Shown here one piece after another: positions 8,705 to 16,427 of a DNA stretch of 64,000 bases. Made by a program: the position numbers and the translations under genes. Positions within the stretch are counted from its first letter, which is position 1. Each line of letters opens with the position of its first letter. The notes below the pieces were generated by a model. It ran no database searches. It saw only the letters and a list, made by a program, of their open reading frames with translations, and was not told where the DNA came from. This stretch comes from Fictibacillus terranigra (lineage in GTDB: Bacteria > Bacillota > Bacilli > Bacillales > Fictibacillaceae): the NCBI RefSeq assembly GCF_030412265.1, contig NZ_JAUHLN010000001.1, positions 806,001-870,000 of the forward strand, written 5' to 3'.

Positions 8705-8735
8705 AGCTTACAACTTAGAGCTGACTCTAAGTCAA
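8705..8735 (-). promoter_or_regulatory. MerR-type promoter with 19-bp spacer and dyad operator
   Basis: Read on the minus strand: TTGACT, a 19-bp spacer, TAAGCT. The spacer carries a perfect 8-bp dyad ACTTAGAG-N4-CTCTAAGT (8713-8732). Over-long spacing with a central dyad is the hallmark of promoters that MerR activators untwist. Confidence 0.85.
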
Positions 8736-8850
8736 ATGGAATTTTTTATTTTGGGTACATATATATTTTTCAAGTAAACCCCGTAAGATAGCACATAGGG
8801 TTTGTTGTAGCAGTAAAAACAAATCACAGATAAAGAGGGGTCTGGCAAAA

Positions 8851-9195
8851 ATGGGTGAATTAATGGGGATGAAGACTGTGCTCGTAACAGGGTATGCGAA
8901 AGCACCGCAGGCAAACTATATGTTTGAAGTCTGCAAGACATCAGGCATCGTCCTGGAGATCAACATGGAAACCAATGAAATCGTTAATGCCGAATTTACG
9001 TTTGCTACGGAACTAGCTCGCGATTTTCTGAGAAGAGTCATCGTCAATTATAATTTAGCACAGGGGATTGACGGACTCATTCAGAGAATAGAAGATTATT
9101 ATTACACCCCTTCCACTCCTTCCGTCATCATGGCGGTGAAGGCGGCTTATAAACGATATTTGGAGAAAATGAGATATTCTCAAACAATAACCTGA
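8851..9195 (+). CDS. DUF3870-family protein
   Basis: A 114-residue soluble protein of the DUF3870 family, function unknown. It has a beta-rich N-terminal half (KTVLVTGYAKAPQANYMFEV) and a helical C-terminus (AVKAAYKRYLEKM). The start ATG at 8851 is supported by GAGGGG 10 nt upstream. It is monocistronic with its own terminator, lying between the merR unit and a response-regulator relic. No membrane segments or cysteine clusters are seen apart from one Cys. Confidence 0.75.
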   Translation: MGELMGMKTVLVTGYAKAPQANYMFEVCKTSGIVLEINMETNEIVNAEFTFATELARDFLRRVIVNYNLAQGIDGLIQRIEDYYYTPSTPSVIMAVKAAYKRYLEKMRYSQTIT

Positions 9196-9214
9196 TCAAC
9201 GAAATGTAGCAGAA

Positions 9215-9248
9215 AGGGGCTTGTCCATTCGGATGGGCTCTTTTTTTC
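9215..9248 (+). terminator. Terminator after the DUF3870 gene
   Basis: An 11-bp stem with several G-U pairs (GGGGCTTGTCC / GGATGGGCTCT), loop ATTC, then seven T. Confidence 0.8.
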
Positions 9249-9346
9249 ACCGTGAAGGGGATTTTTAGTAAAATAGAGCCAATTAAAAGAAAGAAGAAAG
9301 TTCAAACAGAAGGATGTGAGCAGCGGAACGTAATCTGCTGAATAAA

Positions 9347-9613
9347 ATGAAAATAAAAATTATCATCGCGGATGACAATTCCTTTATTCGGGAAGGGATG
9401 AAAATTATTTTGAGCACGTATGGGGATTTTGACGTGCTTGCCACAGTTAATGACGGCCAGGAAGCGTTCGACTATTGTAAATGGAATGGAGTGGACATCG
9501 CGCTTCTTGATGTGAGGATGCCTAATATGAACGGTGTAGAGGCGACAAAGCTGAAAAGTAACGGCCTTCATAAGCAACCTCCTAAAATTAGTATAAAATC
9601 CTATACCCTTTGA
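9347..9613 (+). pseudogene. Truncated NarL-type response regulator
   Basis: The first ~68 residues are a normal receiver domain: the acidic pocket in IIIADDNSFIREGM, the phospho-acceptor Asp in IALLDVRMPNMNG, then VEATKL. Similarity stops there, and an unrelated 20-residue tail reaches a stop. The rest of the receiver, including the conserved Thr and Lys, and the LuxR-type DNA-binding domain are absent. No sensor kinase is adjacent. It cannot work as a regulator. Confidence 0.82.
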
Positions 9614-9643
9614 GAGGTTTTTTACCCTTCATTTACAATAAAG

Positions 9644-9683
9644 AGCGGTTCCTGCCCTTTTTTCCTCATGAGCAGGAACCGCT
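9644..9683 (-). terminator. Terminator of the yoxD/hxl unit
   Basis: A perfect 12-bp inverted repeat (AGCGGTTCCTGC / GCAGGAACCGCT) with a 16-nt loop lies just past the yoxD stop; the T-run on the minus strand is weak (CTTTATT). Confidence 0.7.
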
Positions 9684-9694
9684 ATTTATCATCT

Positions 9695-10411
9695 TTATGG
9701 ATTTGTAGACCACATGCCTGCGTTTTTAATAAAAATGCGTGGGTTTAATTTCAGCTGGGAGACCATGAATTCGGCCATATCTTCAGGCTGCATCACTTTT
9801 TCCGGGTTGCCGTCCGTCAGATTTGTATCAATGGCCAAATCTGTAGCCACCGTACTTGGTGTTAGGGCACTGACACGAATATTATGTTTTCTTACTTCAA
9901 GCATAAGGGATTCGGTTAGTCCTAATACTGCAAATTTAGAAGCACTGTACGCACTTGTTATAGGTGCACCTTTTTGCCCTGCTGATGACGAAATATTAAT
10001 GATATCGCCTGCTTTTCTTTCGATCATTCCCGGCAGAACTGCTCTTGTAACGTTGTAAACGCCCATTAAATTTACGTCTACGATATTTTTCCACTCTTCA
10101 GGAGAAAGTTCAAGGAATCCGCCAAATTTAGCGATCCCGGCATTATTGATTAAAATATCGATGGAGTTGAGCTCCTCTACAATGCTTTTTACAGCCTGAT
10201 CAACAGCATTGCCATGCGAAACGTCAGCTTCTGCAATCGATACTTTTACGCCATATTTTTTCAATTCTGCTGCTGTTTTTTCAAGGTTTGAACGGGTTTT
10301 TCCTATCAGGCCAACATGGATACCTTCATTAGCAAAAGCGATGGCTGTTGCACGTCCGATCCCTCTTCCGGCTCCAGTGATGAGCGCAGTTTTTCCTATT
10401 AATGTTTGCAA
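9695..10411 (-). CDS. yoxD: Short-chain dehydrogenase/reductase, YoxD type (FabG-like)
   Basis: A 238-residue NAD(P)H oxidoreductase of the classical SDR family. It has the cofactor glycine motif [10 protein letters not shown] (residues 12-21), NNAG in the central strand, the catalytic Ser in [11 protein letters not shown], and the YSASK catalytic Tyr/Lys pair. The sequence closely resembles what I recall of B. subtilis YoxD; the physiological substrate is not established. Start is TTG at 10411, fixed by AGGAGG 8 nt upstream. It lies downstream of hxlB in the same direction, across a strong stem-loop, so it may belong to the same transcript and help with carbonyl stress; that link is inference. 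Confidence 0.88.
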   Translation of the reverse strand: MQTLIGKTALITGAGRGIGRATAIAFANEGIHVGLIGKTRSNLEKTAAELKKYGVKVSIAEADVSHGNAVDQAVKSIVEELNSIDILINNAGIAKFGGFLELSPEEWKNIVDVNLMGVYNVTRAVLPGMIERKAGDIINISSSAGQKGAPITSAYSASKFAVLGLTESLMLEVRKHNIRVSALTPSTVATDLAIDTNLTDGNPEKVMQPEDMAEFMVSQLKLNPRIFIKNAGMWSTNP

Positions 10412-10437
10412 TTAGTTCTCCTCCTTTATGTAGACGA

Positions 10438-10473
10438 GGAACGGACTGCTCTTGGCAGTCCTGTCCCGTTTTT
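10438..10473. other. Strong stem-loop between hxlB and yoxD
   Basis: GGACTGC (10443-10449) pairs with GCAGTCC (10455-10461) and the stem extends outward with a bulge. A T-run follows only on the plus strand, where no gene precedes it; on the minus strand it may be an RNA processing or stability element between the two genes. Confidence 0.6.
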
Positions 10474-10482
10474 AATGAATAT

Positions 10483-11040
10483 CTATTCCAAATTGGCATG
10501 GCGTCCGAACATGGTATCGGTATCCAGCCCTTTTCTTTCCATAAACCGTAAAATCACGGCATCAAAAAACAACAGAAGTGTTTGTTCGAATAGAGATCCC
10601 ATCGGCTGAATGGTCTTATAGTCATTTTCCGATTGATCTTTTGGGGAGCCAGGTAATTTTACGCAGACATCGGCCAATTTTCCAAGAGTCGAGTCGGGAA
10701 AGATGGTCACTGCAATAACTTTACCCCCAATGCTTTTCGCTTTTTCGGCCATTGAAATAAGGCTTTTTGTTTCCCCGGAACCTGAACCGAAAATGATGAG
10801 ATCGTCCTCGGTCAGGTTAGGAGTAACGATTTCACCGATGACATAGGAATCTAATCCCATGTGCATCATTCGCATGGCAAAGGATTTTCCCATCAATCCG
10901 CTCCGGCCAGCTCCTGCAACAAAAATCTTCTTCGCTTTCAGAAGTTCATCTACGAGCTTTTCGGCCTCTTGATCTGAAATTAAGTTCGCTGCCCGGCTCA
11001 ATTCCTTCACTATTTCTGTATAATAATGTGAAGTATTCAT
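10483..11040 (-). CDS. hxlB: 6-phospho-3-hexuloisomerase
   Basis: Isomerises 3-hexulose 6-phosphate to fructose 6-phosphate, the second step of the ribulose monophosphate route for fixing formaldehyde. The 185-residue protein is a single SIS domain: FVAGAGRSGLMGKSFAMR (sugar-phosphate loop), GSGSGETKSLISMAEKAK, and the C-terminal QPMGSLFEQTLLLFFDAV helix all match the family. The gene starts 12 bp after hxlA. The neighbour HxlR-type regulator indicates formaldehyde induction as in B. subtilis, and the role is likely detoxification rather than methylotrophic growth. Confidence 0.94.
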   Translation of the reverse strand: MNTSHYYTEIVKELSRAANLISDQEAEKLVDELLKAKKIFVAGAGRSGLMGKSFAMRMMHMGLDSYVIGEIVTPNLTEDDLIIFGSGSGETKSLISMAEKAKSIGGKVIAVTIFPDSTLGKLADVCVKLPGSPKDQSENDYKTIQPMGSLFEQTLLLFFDAVILRFMERKGLDTDTMFGRHANLE

Positions 11041-11052
11041 GTTGAAAAATCC

Positions 11053-11685
11053 TTAGCTTTGTTTTACTAATTTTTGTATTTCAGCTGCCGTTGCTTTTTT
11101 ATCATCTTGTCCAGTAATACCGCCGCCTACAATAACAAGGTCAGGCTGAGCTGCAACAACTTCAGGCAATGTTTCTAATTTAATTCCGCCTGCGACAGCC
11201 GTTTTTGCATTTTTAACGACACCTTTGATCGCTTTTAAGTCTTCAAACGAGTTTTTTCCGACAGCTTGTAAATCATAGCCTGTATGGACACAAATATAGT
11301 CAACGCCAAGCTCATCAAGCTCTTTGGCTCGTGTTTCGATATCTTTAATGGCAATCATGTCCACAAGAATTTTTTTGTTTTGTTTTTTTGCTTCATCCAC
11401 CGCACCTTGAATGGATGCATCTTCAGCTGCCCCAAGGATGGTAATGATGTCTGCACCGGCTTCAGATGCCTTCATGACCTCATATCCTGCAGCATCCATA
11501 ATCTTTAAGTCGGCAAGGACTTTCAAGTTCGGAAATGCTTTTTTCATTTCTTTAACAGCTCTAAGACCTTCGTTGATGACAACCGGTGTACCGATCTCAA
11601 CGATATCGATATGTTCTTCAACCTCTTTCACTAATTTGATGGCTTCTTCTGTATTTACAAGATCTATCGCTAATTGTAGTTCCAT
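11053..11685 (-). CDS. hxlA: 3-hexulose-6-phosphate synthase
   Basis: Condenses formaldehyde with ribulose 5-phosphate to 3-hexulose 6-phosphate. The 210-residue TIM-barrel protein belongs to the OMP-decarboxylase superfamily, with the catalytic strand LADLKIMDAA, the IVEIGTPVVINEG strand, and the phosphate-binding VGGGITGQ near the end. The frame is open to 11769, but the ATG at 11685 is preferred: it has AGGAGG upstream and MELQLAID is the family's usual N-terminus. First gene of hxlA-hxlB, divergent from hxlR. Confidence 0.94.
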   Translation of the reverse strand: MELQLAIDLVNTEEAIKLVKEVEEHIDIVEIGTPVVINEGLRAVKEMKKAFPNLKVLADLKIMDAAGYEVMKASEAGADIITILGAAEDASIQGAVDEAKKQNKKILVDMIAIKDIETRAKELDELGVDYICVHTGYDLQAVGKNSFEDLKAIKGVVKNAKTAVAGGIKLETLPEVVAAQPDLVIVGGGITGQDDKKATAAEIQKLVKQS

Positions 11686-11714
11686 TTTTGCCTTCTCCTC
11701 CTGTGGTGTTTTAT

Positions 11715-11843
11715 CTATGATGATCATCATAGTTTTTGTTCTGGGGGCTGTTTTATCCATCAAGGACAATTGTAAGTATACTCTTCATGTTTACGTTTTG
11801 TTAAGTACTGACTTTAATATTACATAGTGTCAAAAAGTATACT
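11715..11843. promoter_or_regulatory. hxlA-hxlR divergent control region
   Basis: Two copies of AGTATACT (11775-11782 and 11836-11843) lie 61 bp apart, and CATAGT (11823-11828) is mirrored by ACTATG (11841-11846). These are candidate HxlR sites. On the minus strand TTAACA-N17-GTATAC could be the hxlA promoter. In the hxlA leader, 11715-11732 is an 18-bp perfect palindrome (CTATGATGA and its complement) that could form an mRNA hairpin. Site assignments are inferred. Confidence 0.5.
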
Positions 11844-11875
11844 ATGAGGTATAATAAGGATGGAGGTGATATACG

Positions 11876-12232
11876 ATGTCACGAATGGACGGTAAATTGT
11901 TTAACTGTGAGAAAGAATTAACATTATCTGTCATCGGTGGAAAGTGGAAAATGATTATTTTATGGCACTTGGGGAAAGAAGGAACGAAACGGTTTGGTGA
12001 GCTGAAGGCTCTTATACCCGGCATCACTCAGCGCATGCTCGTTAACCAGCTTCGCGAGCTTGAAGAAGATAGGATTGTCCACCGCGAAGTTTACCCTGTC
12101 GTTCCGCCAAAAGTCGAGTATTCTTTGACGAAGCAAGGTGAGAGCCTGATGCCTATTTTGGATGCCATGTACCAATGGGGGAAGGATTACATGGTAACCA
12201 TGGATATGAAACCGATAGACGAGGTAAAGTAA
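11876..12232 (+). CDS. hxlR: Formaldehyde-responsive transcriptional activator HxlR
   Basis: A 118-residue winged-helix regulator of the HxlR family, almost collinear with what I recall of B. subtilis Hxl[67 protein letters not shown]. The single N-terminal Cys in FNCEKEL is the conserved redox/formaldehyde-reactive residue of this family. It is transcribed divergently from hxlAB and should activate it when formaldehyde appears. The start has GGAGGTGAT upstream and a terminator follows its stop. Confidence 0.94.
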   Translation: MSRMDGKLFNCEKELTLSVIGGKWKMIILWHLGKEGTKRFGELKALIPGITQRMLVNQLRELEEDRIVHREVYPVVPPKVEYSLTKQGESLMPILDAMYQWGKDYMVTMDMKPIDEVK

Positions 12233-12261
12233 TCCCGTCCGAAAAAGGACGGGATTTTTTT
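12232..12261 (+). terminator. Terminator after hxlR
   Basis: A perfect 9-bp stem ATCCCGTCC / GGACGGGAT with loop GAAAAA and seven T. Confidence 0.93.
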
Positions 12262-12376
12262 ATGTTTATGAAAGTGCTATTTGTAAAACATTTGTATTTG
12301 TTCCTAACAACATTTAAACTATTTATAAAATATTCTGAATATATGTGCGAGTTATGCATGCCTGAGAGGTGAGAAC

Positions 12377-14023
12377 ATGAAACAGCAAATCATTAACCAA
12401 CCAACAGAACAATCATTTTATGATCACGAACGATATCCTTATACTTCCCGTCGTTCTGTAACATACGGTAAAAAAGGGATGGTCGCTACATCACAGCCGC
12501 TTGCTGCCCAGGCCGGCCTGGATGTTTTAAAAAAAGGCGGAAATGCGATTGATGCGGCCATTGCCACAGCAGCCTGCCTGACCGTGGTTGAACCGACATC
12601 GAATGGAATCGGAGGCGATGCTTTTGCGCTCGTCTGGACGAAAGGAAGTTTGCATGGCTTGAACTCAAGCGGTCCCGCTCCGCAAAGCATTTCCATTGAA
12701 ACTCTTAAGCACGAAGGGTACGACAAAATCCCAGAATACGGATGGTATCCGGTAACTGTCCCCGGTGCACCTGCAGCATGGGCGGAATTATCGAGCCGTT
12801 TTGGAAAGCTGCCCCTGACTGAAGTGCTTCAGCCGGCCATTACTTATGCAGAGGAAGGCTATCCGGTTTCTCCAGTACTCGGAAAGTACTGGAAACGAGC
12901 CTTTGAAGCATATAAGAAACAACAGAAAGGGAATGAGTTTAAGAGCTGGTTTGAAACCTTTGCGCCTGATGGCAGACCGCCGAAAATCGGTGAAGTATGG
13001 CGTTCACCCGATCATGCGGCTACTTTAAAGGAAATTGCTGAAACGAATGCAGAATCCTTCTATAGAGGCAGACTGGCTGACAGTATCAGCACAGCCTCCA
13101 AAAGTGAAGGCGGTTTTTTAAGAAAAGAGGATCTTGCGGCTTTCCATCCGGAATGGGTTGAACCGATTAAGGCGGAGTATAAAGGATATGAGGTATGGGA
13201 GATCCCTCCGAATGGCCAGGGAATTGTGGCTTTAATGGCACTTAACATTTTAAAGGGATTTGATTTTCCTGAAGCGGACTCAGCGGACAGGTACCACAAG
13301 CAGATTGAAGCGATCAAGCTCGCCTTTATGGATGCGAAAAAATATGTGACAGATACTACTCATATGAAGGTAGCAGCTGAATCCCTTTTATCCGATCAAT
13401 ACGCAGAAGAGCGGAGGGAGCTCATCGGCCGACAAGCAATGATGCCTGGACCGGGGACACCGCCAAAAGGCGGCACAGTCTATCTTGCTGCAGCTGATGA
13501 AGAAGGGAACATGGTATCCTTTATCCAAAGCAACTACATGGGTTTTGGTTCTGGAATCGTGGTGCCAAACACCGGGATCAGCCTTCAGAACAGGGGACAT
13601 GATTTTTCACTGGATCCCGCCCACGATAACTGCCTTCGTCCAGGCAAGAGGACGTATCATACGATTATCCCTGGTTTCCTGACAAAAGAAGGAAACGCAA
13701 TCGGTCCGTTCGGCGTTATGGGAGGATACATGCAGCCCCAGGGACATGTTCAGGTCATCATGAATACAGTGGACTTTCAGCAGAATCCTCAATCTGCACT
13801 TGATGCACCAAGATGGCAATGGATCGAAGGGAAGCACGTGCTGGTTGAACGTTCACTGCCACAGCATATTGCCGAGGAGCTGGCACGGAAAGGCCATCAC
13901 GTCAAAGTCTCACTGGACGCAGGGGATTTTGGGAGAGGGCAGATCATATGGCGGAATCCTGAGACCGGTGTACTGGCAGGAGGAACAGAAGGCCGGACAG
14001 ATGGGGCCGTGGCTGCCTGGTAG
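12377..14023 (+). CDS. ywrD: Gamma-glutamyltransferase family protein (YwrD-like)
   Basis: Ntn-hydrolase of the gamma-glutamyltranspeptidase family, 548 residues, self-cleaving before a catalytic Thr (GGTVYLAA, residue 367). Other family marks are GNAIDAAIATAACLTVVEP, SNGIGGDAF and the C-terminal GGTEGRTDGAVAAW. There is no signal peptide, so it acts in the cytoplasm, unlike secreted GGT. It may cleave gamma-glutamyl compounds such as glutathione-like thiol conjugates. It is followed 30 bp later by two ChrA-like transporter genes, the same grouping as ywrD with ywrA/ywrB in B. subtilis. Start ATG has GAGAGGTGAG upstream. Confidence 0.9.
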   Translation: MKQQIINQPTEQSFYDHERYPYTSRRSVTYGKKGMVATSQPLAAQAGLDVLKKGGNAIDAAIATAACLTVVEPTSNGIGGDAFALVWTKGSLHGLNSSGPAPQSISIETLKHEGYDKIPEYGWYPVTVPGAPAAWAELSSRFGKLPLTEVLQPAITYAEEGYPVSPVLGKYWKRAFEAYKKQQKGNEFKSWFETFAPDGRPPKIGEVWRSPDHAATLKEIAETNAESFYRGRLADSISTASKSEGGFLRKEDLAAFHPEWVEPIKAEYKGYEVWEIPPNGQGIVALMALNILKGFDFPEADSADRYHKQIEAIKLAFMDAKKYVTDTTHMKVAAESLLSDQYAEERRELIGRQAMMPGPGTPPKGGTVYLAAADEEGNMVSFIQSNYMGFGSGIVVPNTGISLQNRGHDFSLDPAHDNCLRPGKRTYHTIIPGFLTKEGNAIGPFGVMGGYMQPQGHVQVIMNTVDFQQNPQSALDAPRWQWIEGKHVLVERSLPQHIAEELARKGHHVKVSLDAGDFGRGQIIWRNPETGVLAGGTEGRTDGAVAAW

Positions 14024-14053
14024 AAATAACTTTCATAAGGATTTGATGCATTA

Positions 14054-14629
14054 ATGACCTATCTACAATTATTTATTGCCTTTTTTCGATCAGGCATCCT
14101 AGGCTATGGAGGCGGTCCGTCTTCCATACCGCTCGTACATAAAGAAGTGGTAGAAAAGTTCAAATGGATGAATGATGAGGAATTTGGTGATGTGCTTGCG
14201 CTTGGAAATGCTTTACCGGGCCCGATCAACACAAAGATGGCGGGTTACATCGGCTACCGGGTGGCCGGATTGACAGGAATGCTTACGGCACTTCTTTCTT
14301 CCATTCTTCCGACCATTTTGCTTATGATTGTCCTTCTGACCTCACTCGCACAGTATAAGGATAAGCCGTGGGTTCAAGGGATGACCAAGGGTGTGCTTCC
14401 TGTTGTAGCCGTAATGCTAGCAGTGCTGACGTGGCAGTTTTTCACCAGTGCAAAAAAAGGCCTTGGAATGAAGCTCAGCCTGATTCATGTGGCAGCCGGG
14501 ATCCTGCTGCTGCAGCTCCTTAAGGTTCACCCTGCTGTTTTGATAGGGATACTCTTGGCTTATGCCCTTCTAAAGCCGGAAAAGAAAGATGACGAGAAAT
14601 CTGCTGAGAGAGGGGAGGGTATGGGATGA
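14054..14629 (+). CDS. ywrB: Chromate transporter half-subunit 1 (short ChrA, YwrB-like)
   Basis: A 191-residue membrane protein, one chromate-transporter domain (short-chain CHR). It has the opening FFRSGILGYGGGPSSIPL and the LALGNALPGPINTKMAGYIGY motif, about five TM helices, and a charged tail. Short CHR proteins work as pairs, one from each of two adjacent genes; the partner at 14626 overlaps by ATGA, which ensures equal synthesis. The family exports chromate or moves sulfate-like anions; the substrate here is inferred. Confidence 0.9.
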   Translation: MTYLQLFIAFFRSGILGYGGGPSSIPLVHKEVVEKFKWMNDEEFGDVLALGNALPGPINTKMAGYIGYRVAGLTGMLTALLSSILPTILLMIVLLTSLAQYKDKPWVQGMTKGVLPVVAVMLAVLTWQFFTSAKKGLGMKLSLIHVAAGILLLQLLKVHPAVLIGILLAYALLKPEKKDDEKSAERGEGMG

Positions 14630-15156
14630 TTTATTGGCATATTTTCCTCGCTTTTTTTATCCCGGGAATTTTGGGATACGGGGGAGGCCCAGCTTCCATC
14701 CCTTTGATTGAAAATGAGGTTGTAGGCCGCTATCACTGGCTGACTGTCAATCAGTTTACGGAAGTGCTCGCGCTTGGCAATGCACTTCCTGGGCCGATCG
14801 CCACGAAGATGTCTGGCTATATCGGCTACATGCAGGGAGGGATTCTTGGTTCTTTTGTCGCTGTGTTTGCCACGGTAGCCCCATCCCTCATATTGATGAT
14901 CGTCTTTCTCAGTGTGATCTATAAGTTCAAGGATTCACCAAGAGTAAAAAAGATGACGTTATTTGTGAAGCCGACCATCGCCGTACTTCTTGGAGTGATG
15001 GCTTATGATTTTTTGGCCGAATCCGTCAGCGTCTCCGGATGGATCCAGACAGTATCCATTGCTGCAGCCAGTTTTCTGCTGATGGAAAAATTCAAAGTAT
15101 CTCCAGTCATCGTAATCGTGGCTGCTATTGGATACGGGGCCGTTTTCATGGCATAA
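14626..15156 (+). CDS. ywrA: Chromate transporter half-subunit 2 (short ChrA, YwrA-like)
   Basis: A 176-residue partner of the preceding gene, with FFIPGILGYGGGPASIPL and LALGNALPGPIATKMSGYIGY followed by hydrophobic helices. Its ATG overlaps the upstream TGA by 4 nt and GGGAGGG lies in the upstream coding end. The two halves are similar in their first ~60 residues and diverge after, as expected for an inverted-topology pair. The last gene of the ggt-chr unit; a bidirectional terminator follows. Confidence 0.9.
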   Translation: MIYWHIFLAFFIPGILGYGGGPASIPLIENEVVGRYHWLTVNQFTEVLALGNALPGPIATKMSGYIGYMQGGILGSFVAVFATVAPSLILMIVFLSVIYKFKDSPRVKKMTLFVKPTIAVLLGVMAYDFLAESVSVSGWIQTVSIAAASFLLMEKFKVSPVIVIVAAIGYGAVFMA

Positions 15157-15192
15157 AAAAAGAACTGGCATATTGTCAGTTCTTTATTTTAT
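15157..15192. terminator. Bidirectional terminator
   Basis: AAAGAACTG and CAGTTCTTT form a stem with A-run and T-run on either side, between convergent genes. Confidence 0.85.
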
Positions 15193-15632
15193 CTCACCGT
15201 TCTTTGGCTTTGTAAAATGATCGGAATAATGGTTCCGGCAAGGACAAGCCCGAATGCGATCGCCCCCGAGATCAAAAAGGTCTGAGAAGCGAGCTGGATT
15301 GCGGCGTTGTAATCATTCTCGACCAGCTGCCTCATCGTGTCATAGGCACCTCCGCCTGGGACAAGAGGTATGATGCCGGCGACACTGAAGATGATGACAG
15401 GCATGCGGCGAATCCGGGCGTACAGGTGGCTGATAGCAGCGACCACAAAAGAGGCCATGGCTGTTGCGAGAACAAGGTCAAACTGGCTGTTTCCGGACAT
15501 CCCTTCAAAGATCAGCCAGCCGATCATCCCGCAGATGCCGCCGGGGATGACCGCTTTTTTAGGAACATTAAATAAAATTCCAAACCCGGCTGATGCAATA
15601 AAGCTCGTCCAAATGGCTTCAATCATATTCAT
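15189..15632 (-). CDS. ThrE/YjjB-type exporter, small membrane subunit (DUF3815)
   Basis: A 147-residue integral membrane protein of about five helices, equal to the C-terminal half of ThrE. It has the conserved FNVPKKAVIPGGICGMIGW start and VAGIIPLVPGGGAYD motif. It works with the adjacent larger subunit (15645-16406) to export threonine/serine or, in E. coli YjjPB, succinate. The start at 15632 is set by AGGAGG 7 nt upstream. The stop sits inside the shared terminator with the chromate genes. Confidence 0.87.
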   Translation of the reverse strand: MNMIEAIWTSFIASAGFGILFNVPKKAVIPGGICGMIGWLIFEGMSGNSQFDLVLATAMASFVVAAISHLYARIRRMPVIIFSVAGIIPLVPGGGAYDTMRQLVENDYNAAIQLASQTFLISGAIAFGLVLAGTIIPIILQSQRTVR

Positions 15633-15644
15633 AAAATCTCCTCC

Positions 15645-16406
15645 TCACAGCGTCACGATAACAAAGGCAATGCCGGTTCCGATGGCAAAGGCGGTCAGCA
15701 TCGCTTCTGCTCCTAATGAGATTCCTGAAACAAGATGGCCGGCCATGAGATCCCGTACCGCATTGGTGATTAGCACACCTGGCACAAGCGGCATGACCGC
15801 TCCGATAATGATCTTATCCAGCTGATCCCCCAAGCCGGCCGTAATGGCGAGCTTCGCGATCAAGCCGATAAAGAAGGCGGCCAGCAGCTCAGAGAAAAAG
15901 CGGACGGAAACGTATCGTTTTGAAAATAAGAAAATAGCGTAACCTGCTCCTCCTGCGATCATGGCAGGTGTAAAGTCGTTCCAGTTGCCTTTGAACATAA
16001 GAGCGAAACAGCCGCTCACAAGAGTGGCTGCTGCGATCTGAGCCCATGCAGGGTACGCTTCAGGAGTGGCCTCGATCTTCTTTAATTCTTTTTGTGCGAT
16101 CTCCAGTGACAGCGATTCATGGGCGACTTTTCGTGACAGGTCATTGACAAGGACAACCACATGCAGATCTGTCGACCGGTCGACGATTCTTACAATCTTT
16201 GTATAATCCATCGTACTTCCTTTTTCCAGCAAGGAGAGAATAATAGCTGTTGGTGTTACGAAAACCTGGACCGCTTCCATTCCATAGTTTTGTGCGAGGC
16301 GTGTGATGGTATCTTCCACCCGGTATGTCTCAGCACCGTTCTGAAGCATAAGTCTGCCTGCTAAAAGGCAGACCTCCATAACGTCTTCTATTATATTCTG
16401 AATCAA
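15645..16406 (-). CDS. ThrE/YjjP-type exporter, large subunit (DUF1212)
   Basis: A 253-residue protein. The soluble N-terminal ~115 residues (CLLAGRLMLQNGAETYRVED) are followed by about five TM helices, including LVPGVLITNAVRDLMAGH. The split two-gene ThrE arrangement is the usual Firmicutes form; amino-acid or dicarboxylate export is inferred. Start TTG at 16406 has AAAGGGGA upstream. The partner gene starts 13 bp downstream. The MFS gene lies 21 bp upstream in the same direction and may share the transcript. Confidence 0.87.
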   Translation of the reverse strand: MIQNIIEDVMEVCLLAGRLMLQNGAETYRVEDTITRLAQNYGMEAVQVFVTPTAIILSLLEKGSTMDYTKIVRIVDRSTDLHVVVLVNDLSRKVAHESLSLEIAQKELKKIEATPEAYPAWAQIAAATLVSGCFALMFKGNWNDFTPAMIAGGAGYAIFLFSKRYVSVRFFSELLAAFFIGLIAKLAITAGLGDQLDKIIIGAVMPLVPGVLITNAVRDLMAGHLVSGISLGAEAMLTAFAIGTGIAFVIVTL

Positions 16407-16427
16407 TATGAGTCCCCTTTCAGCATA

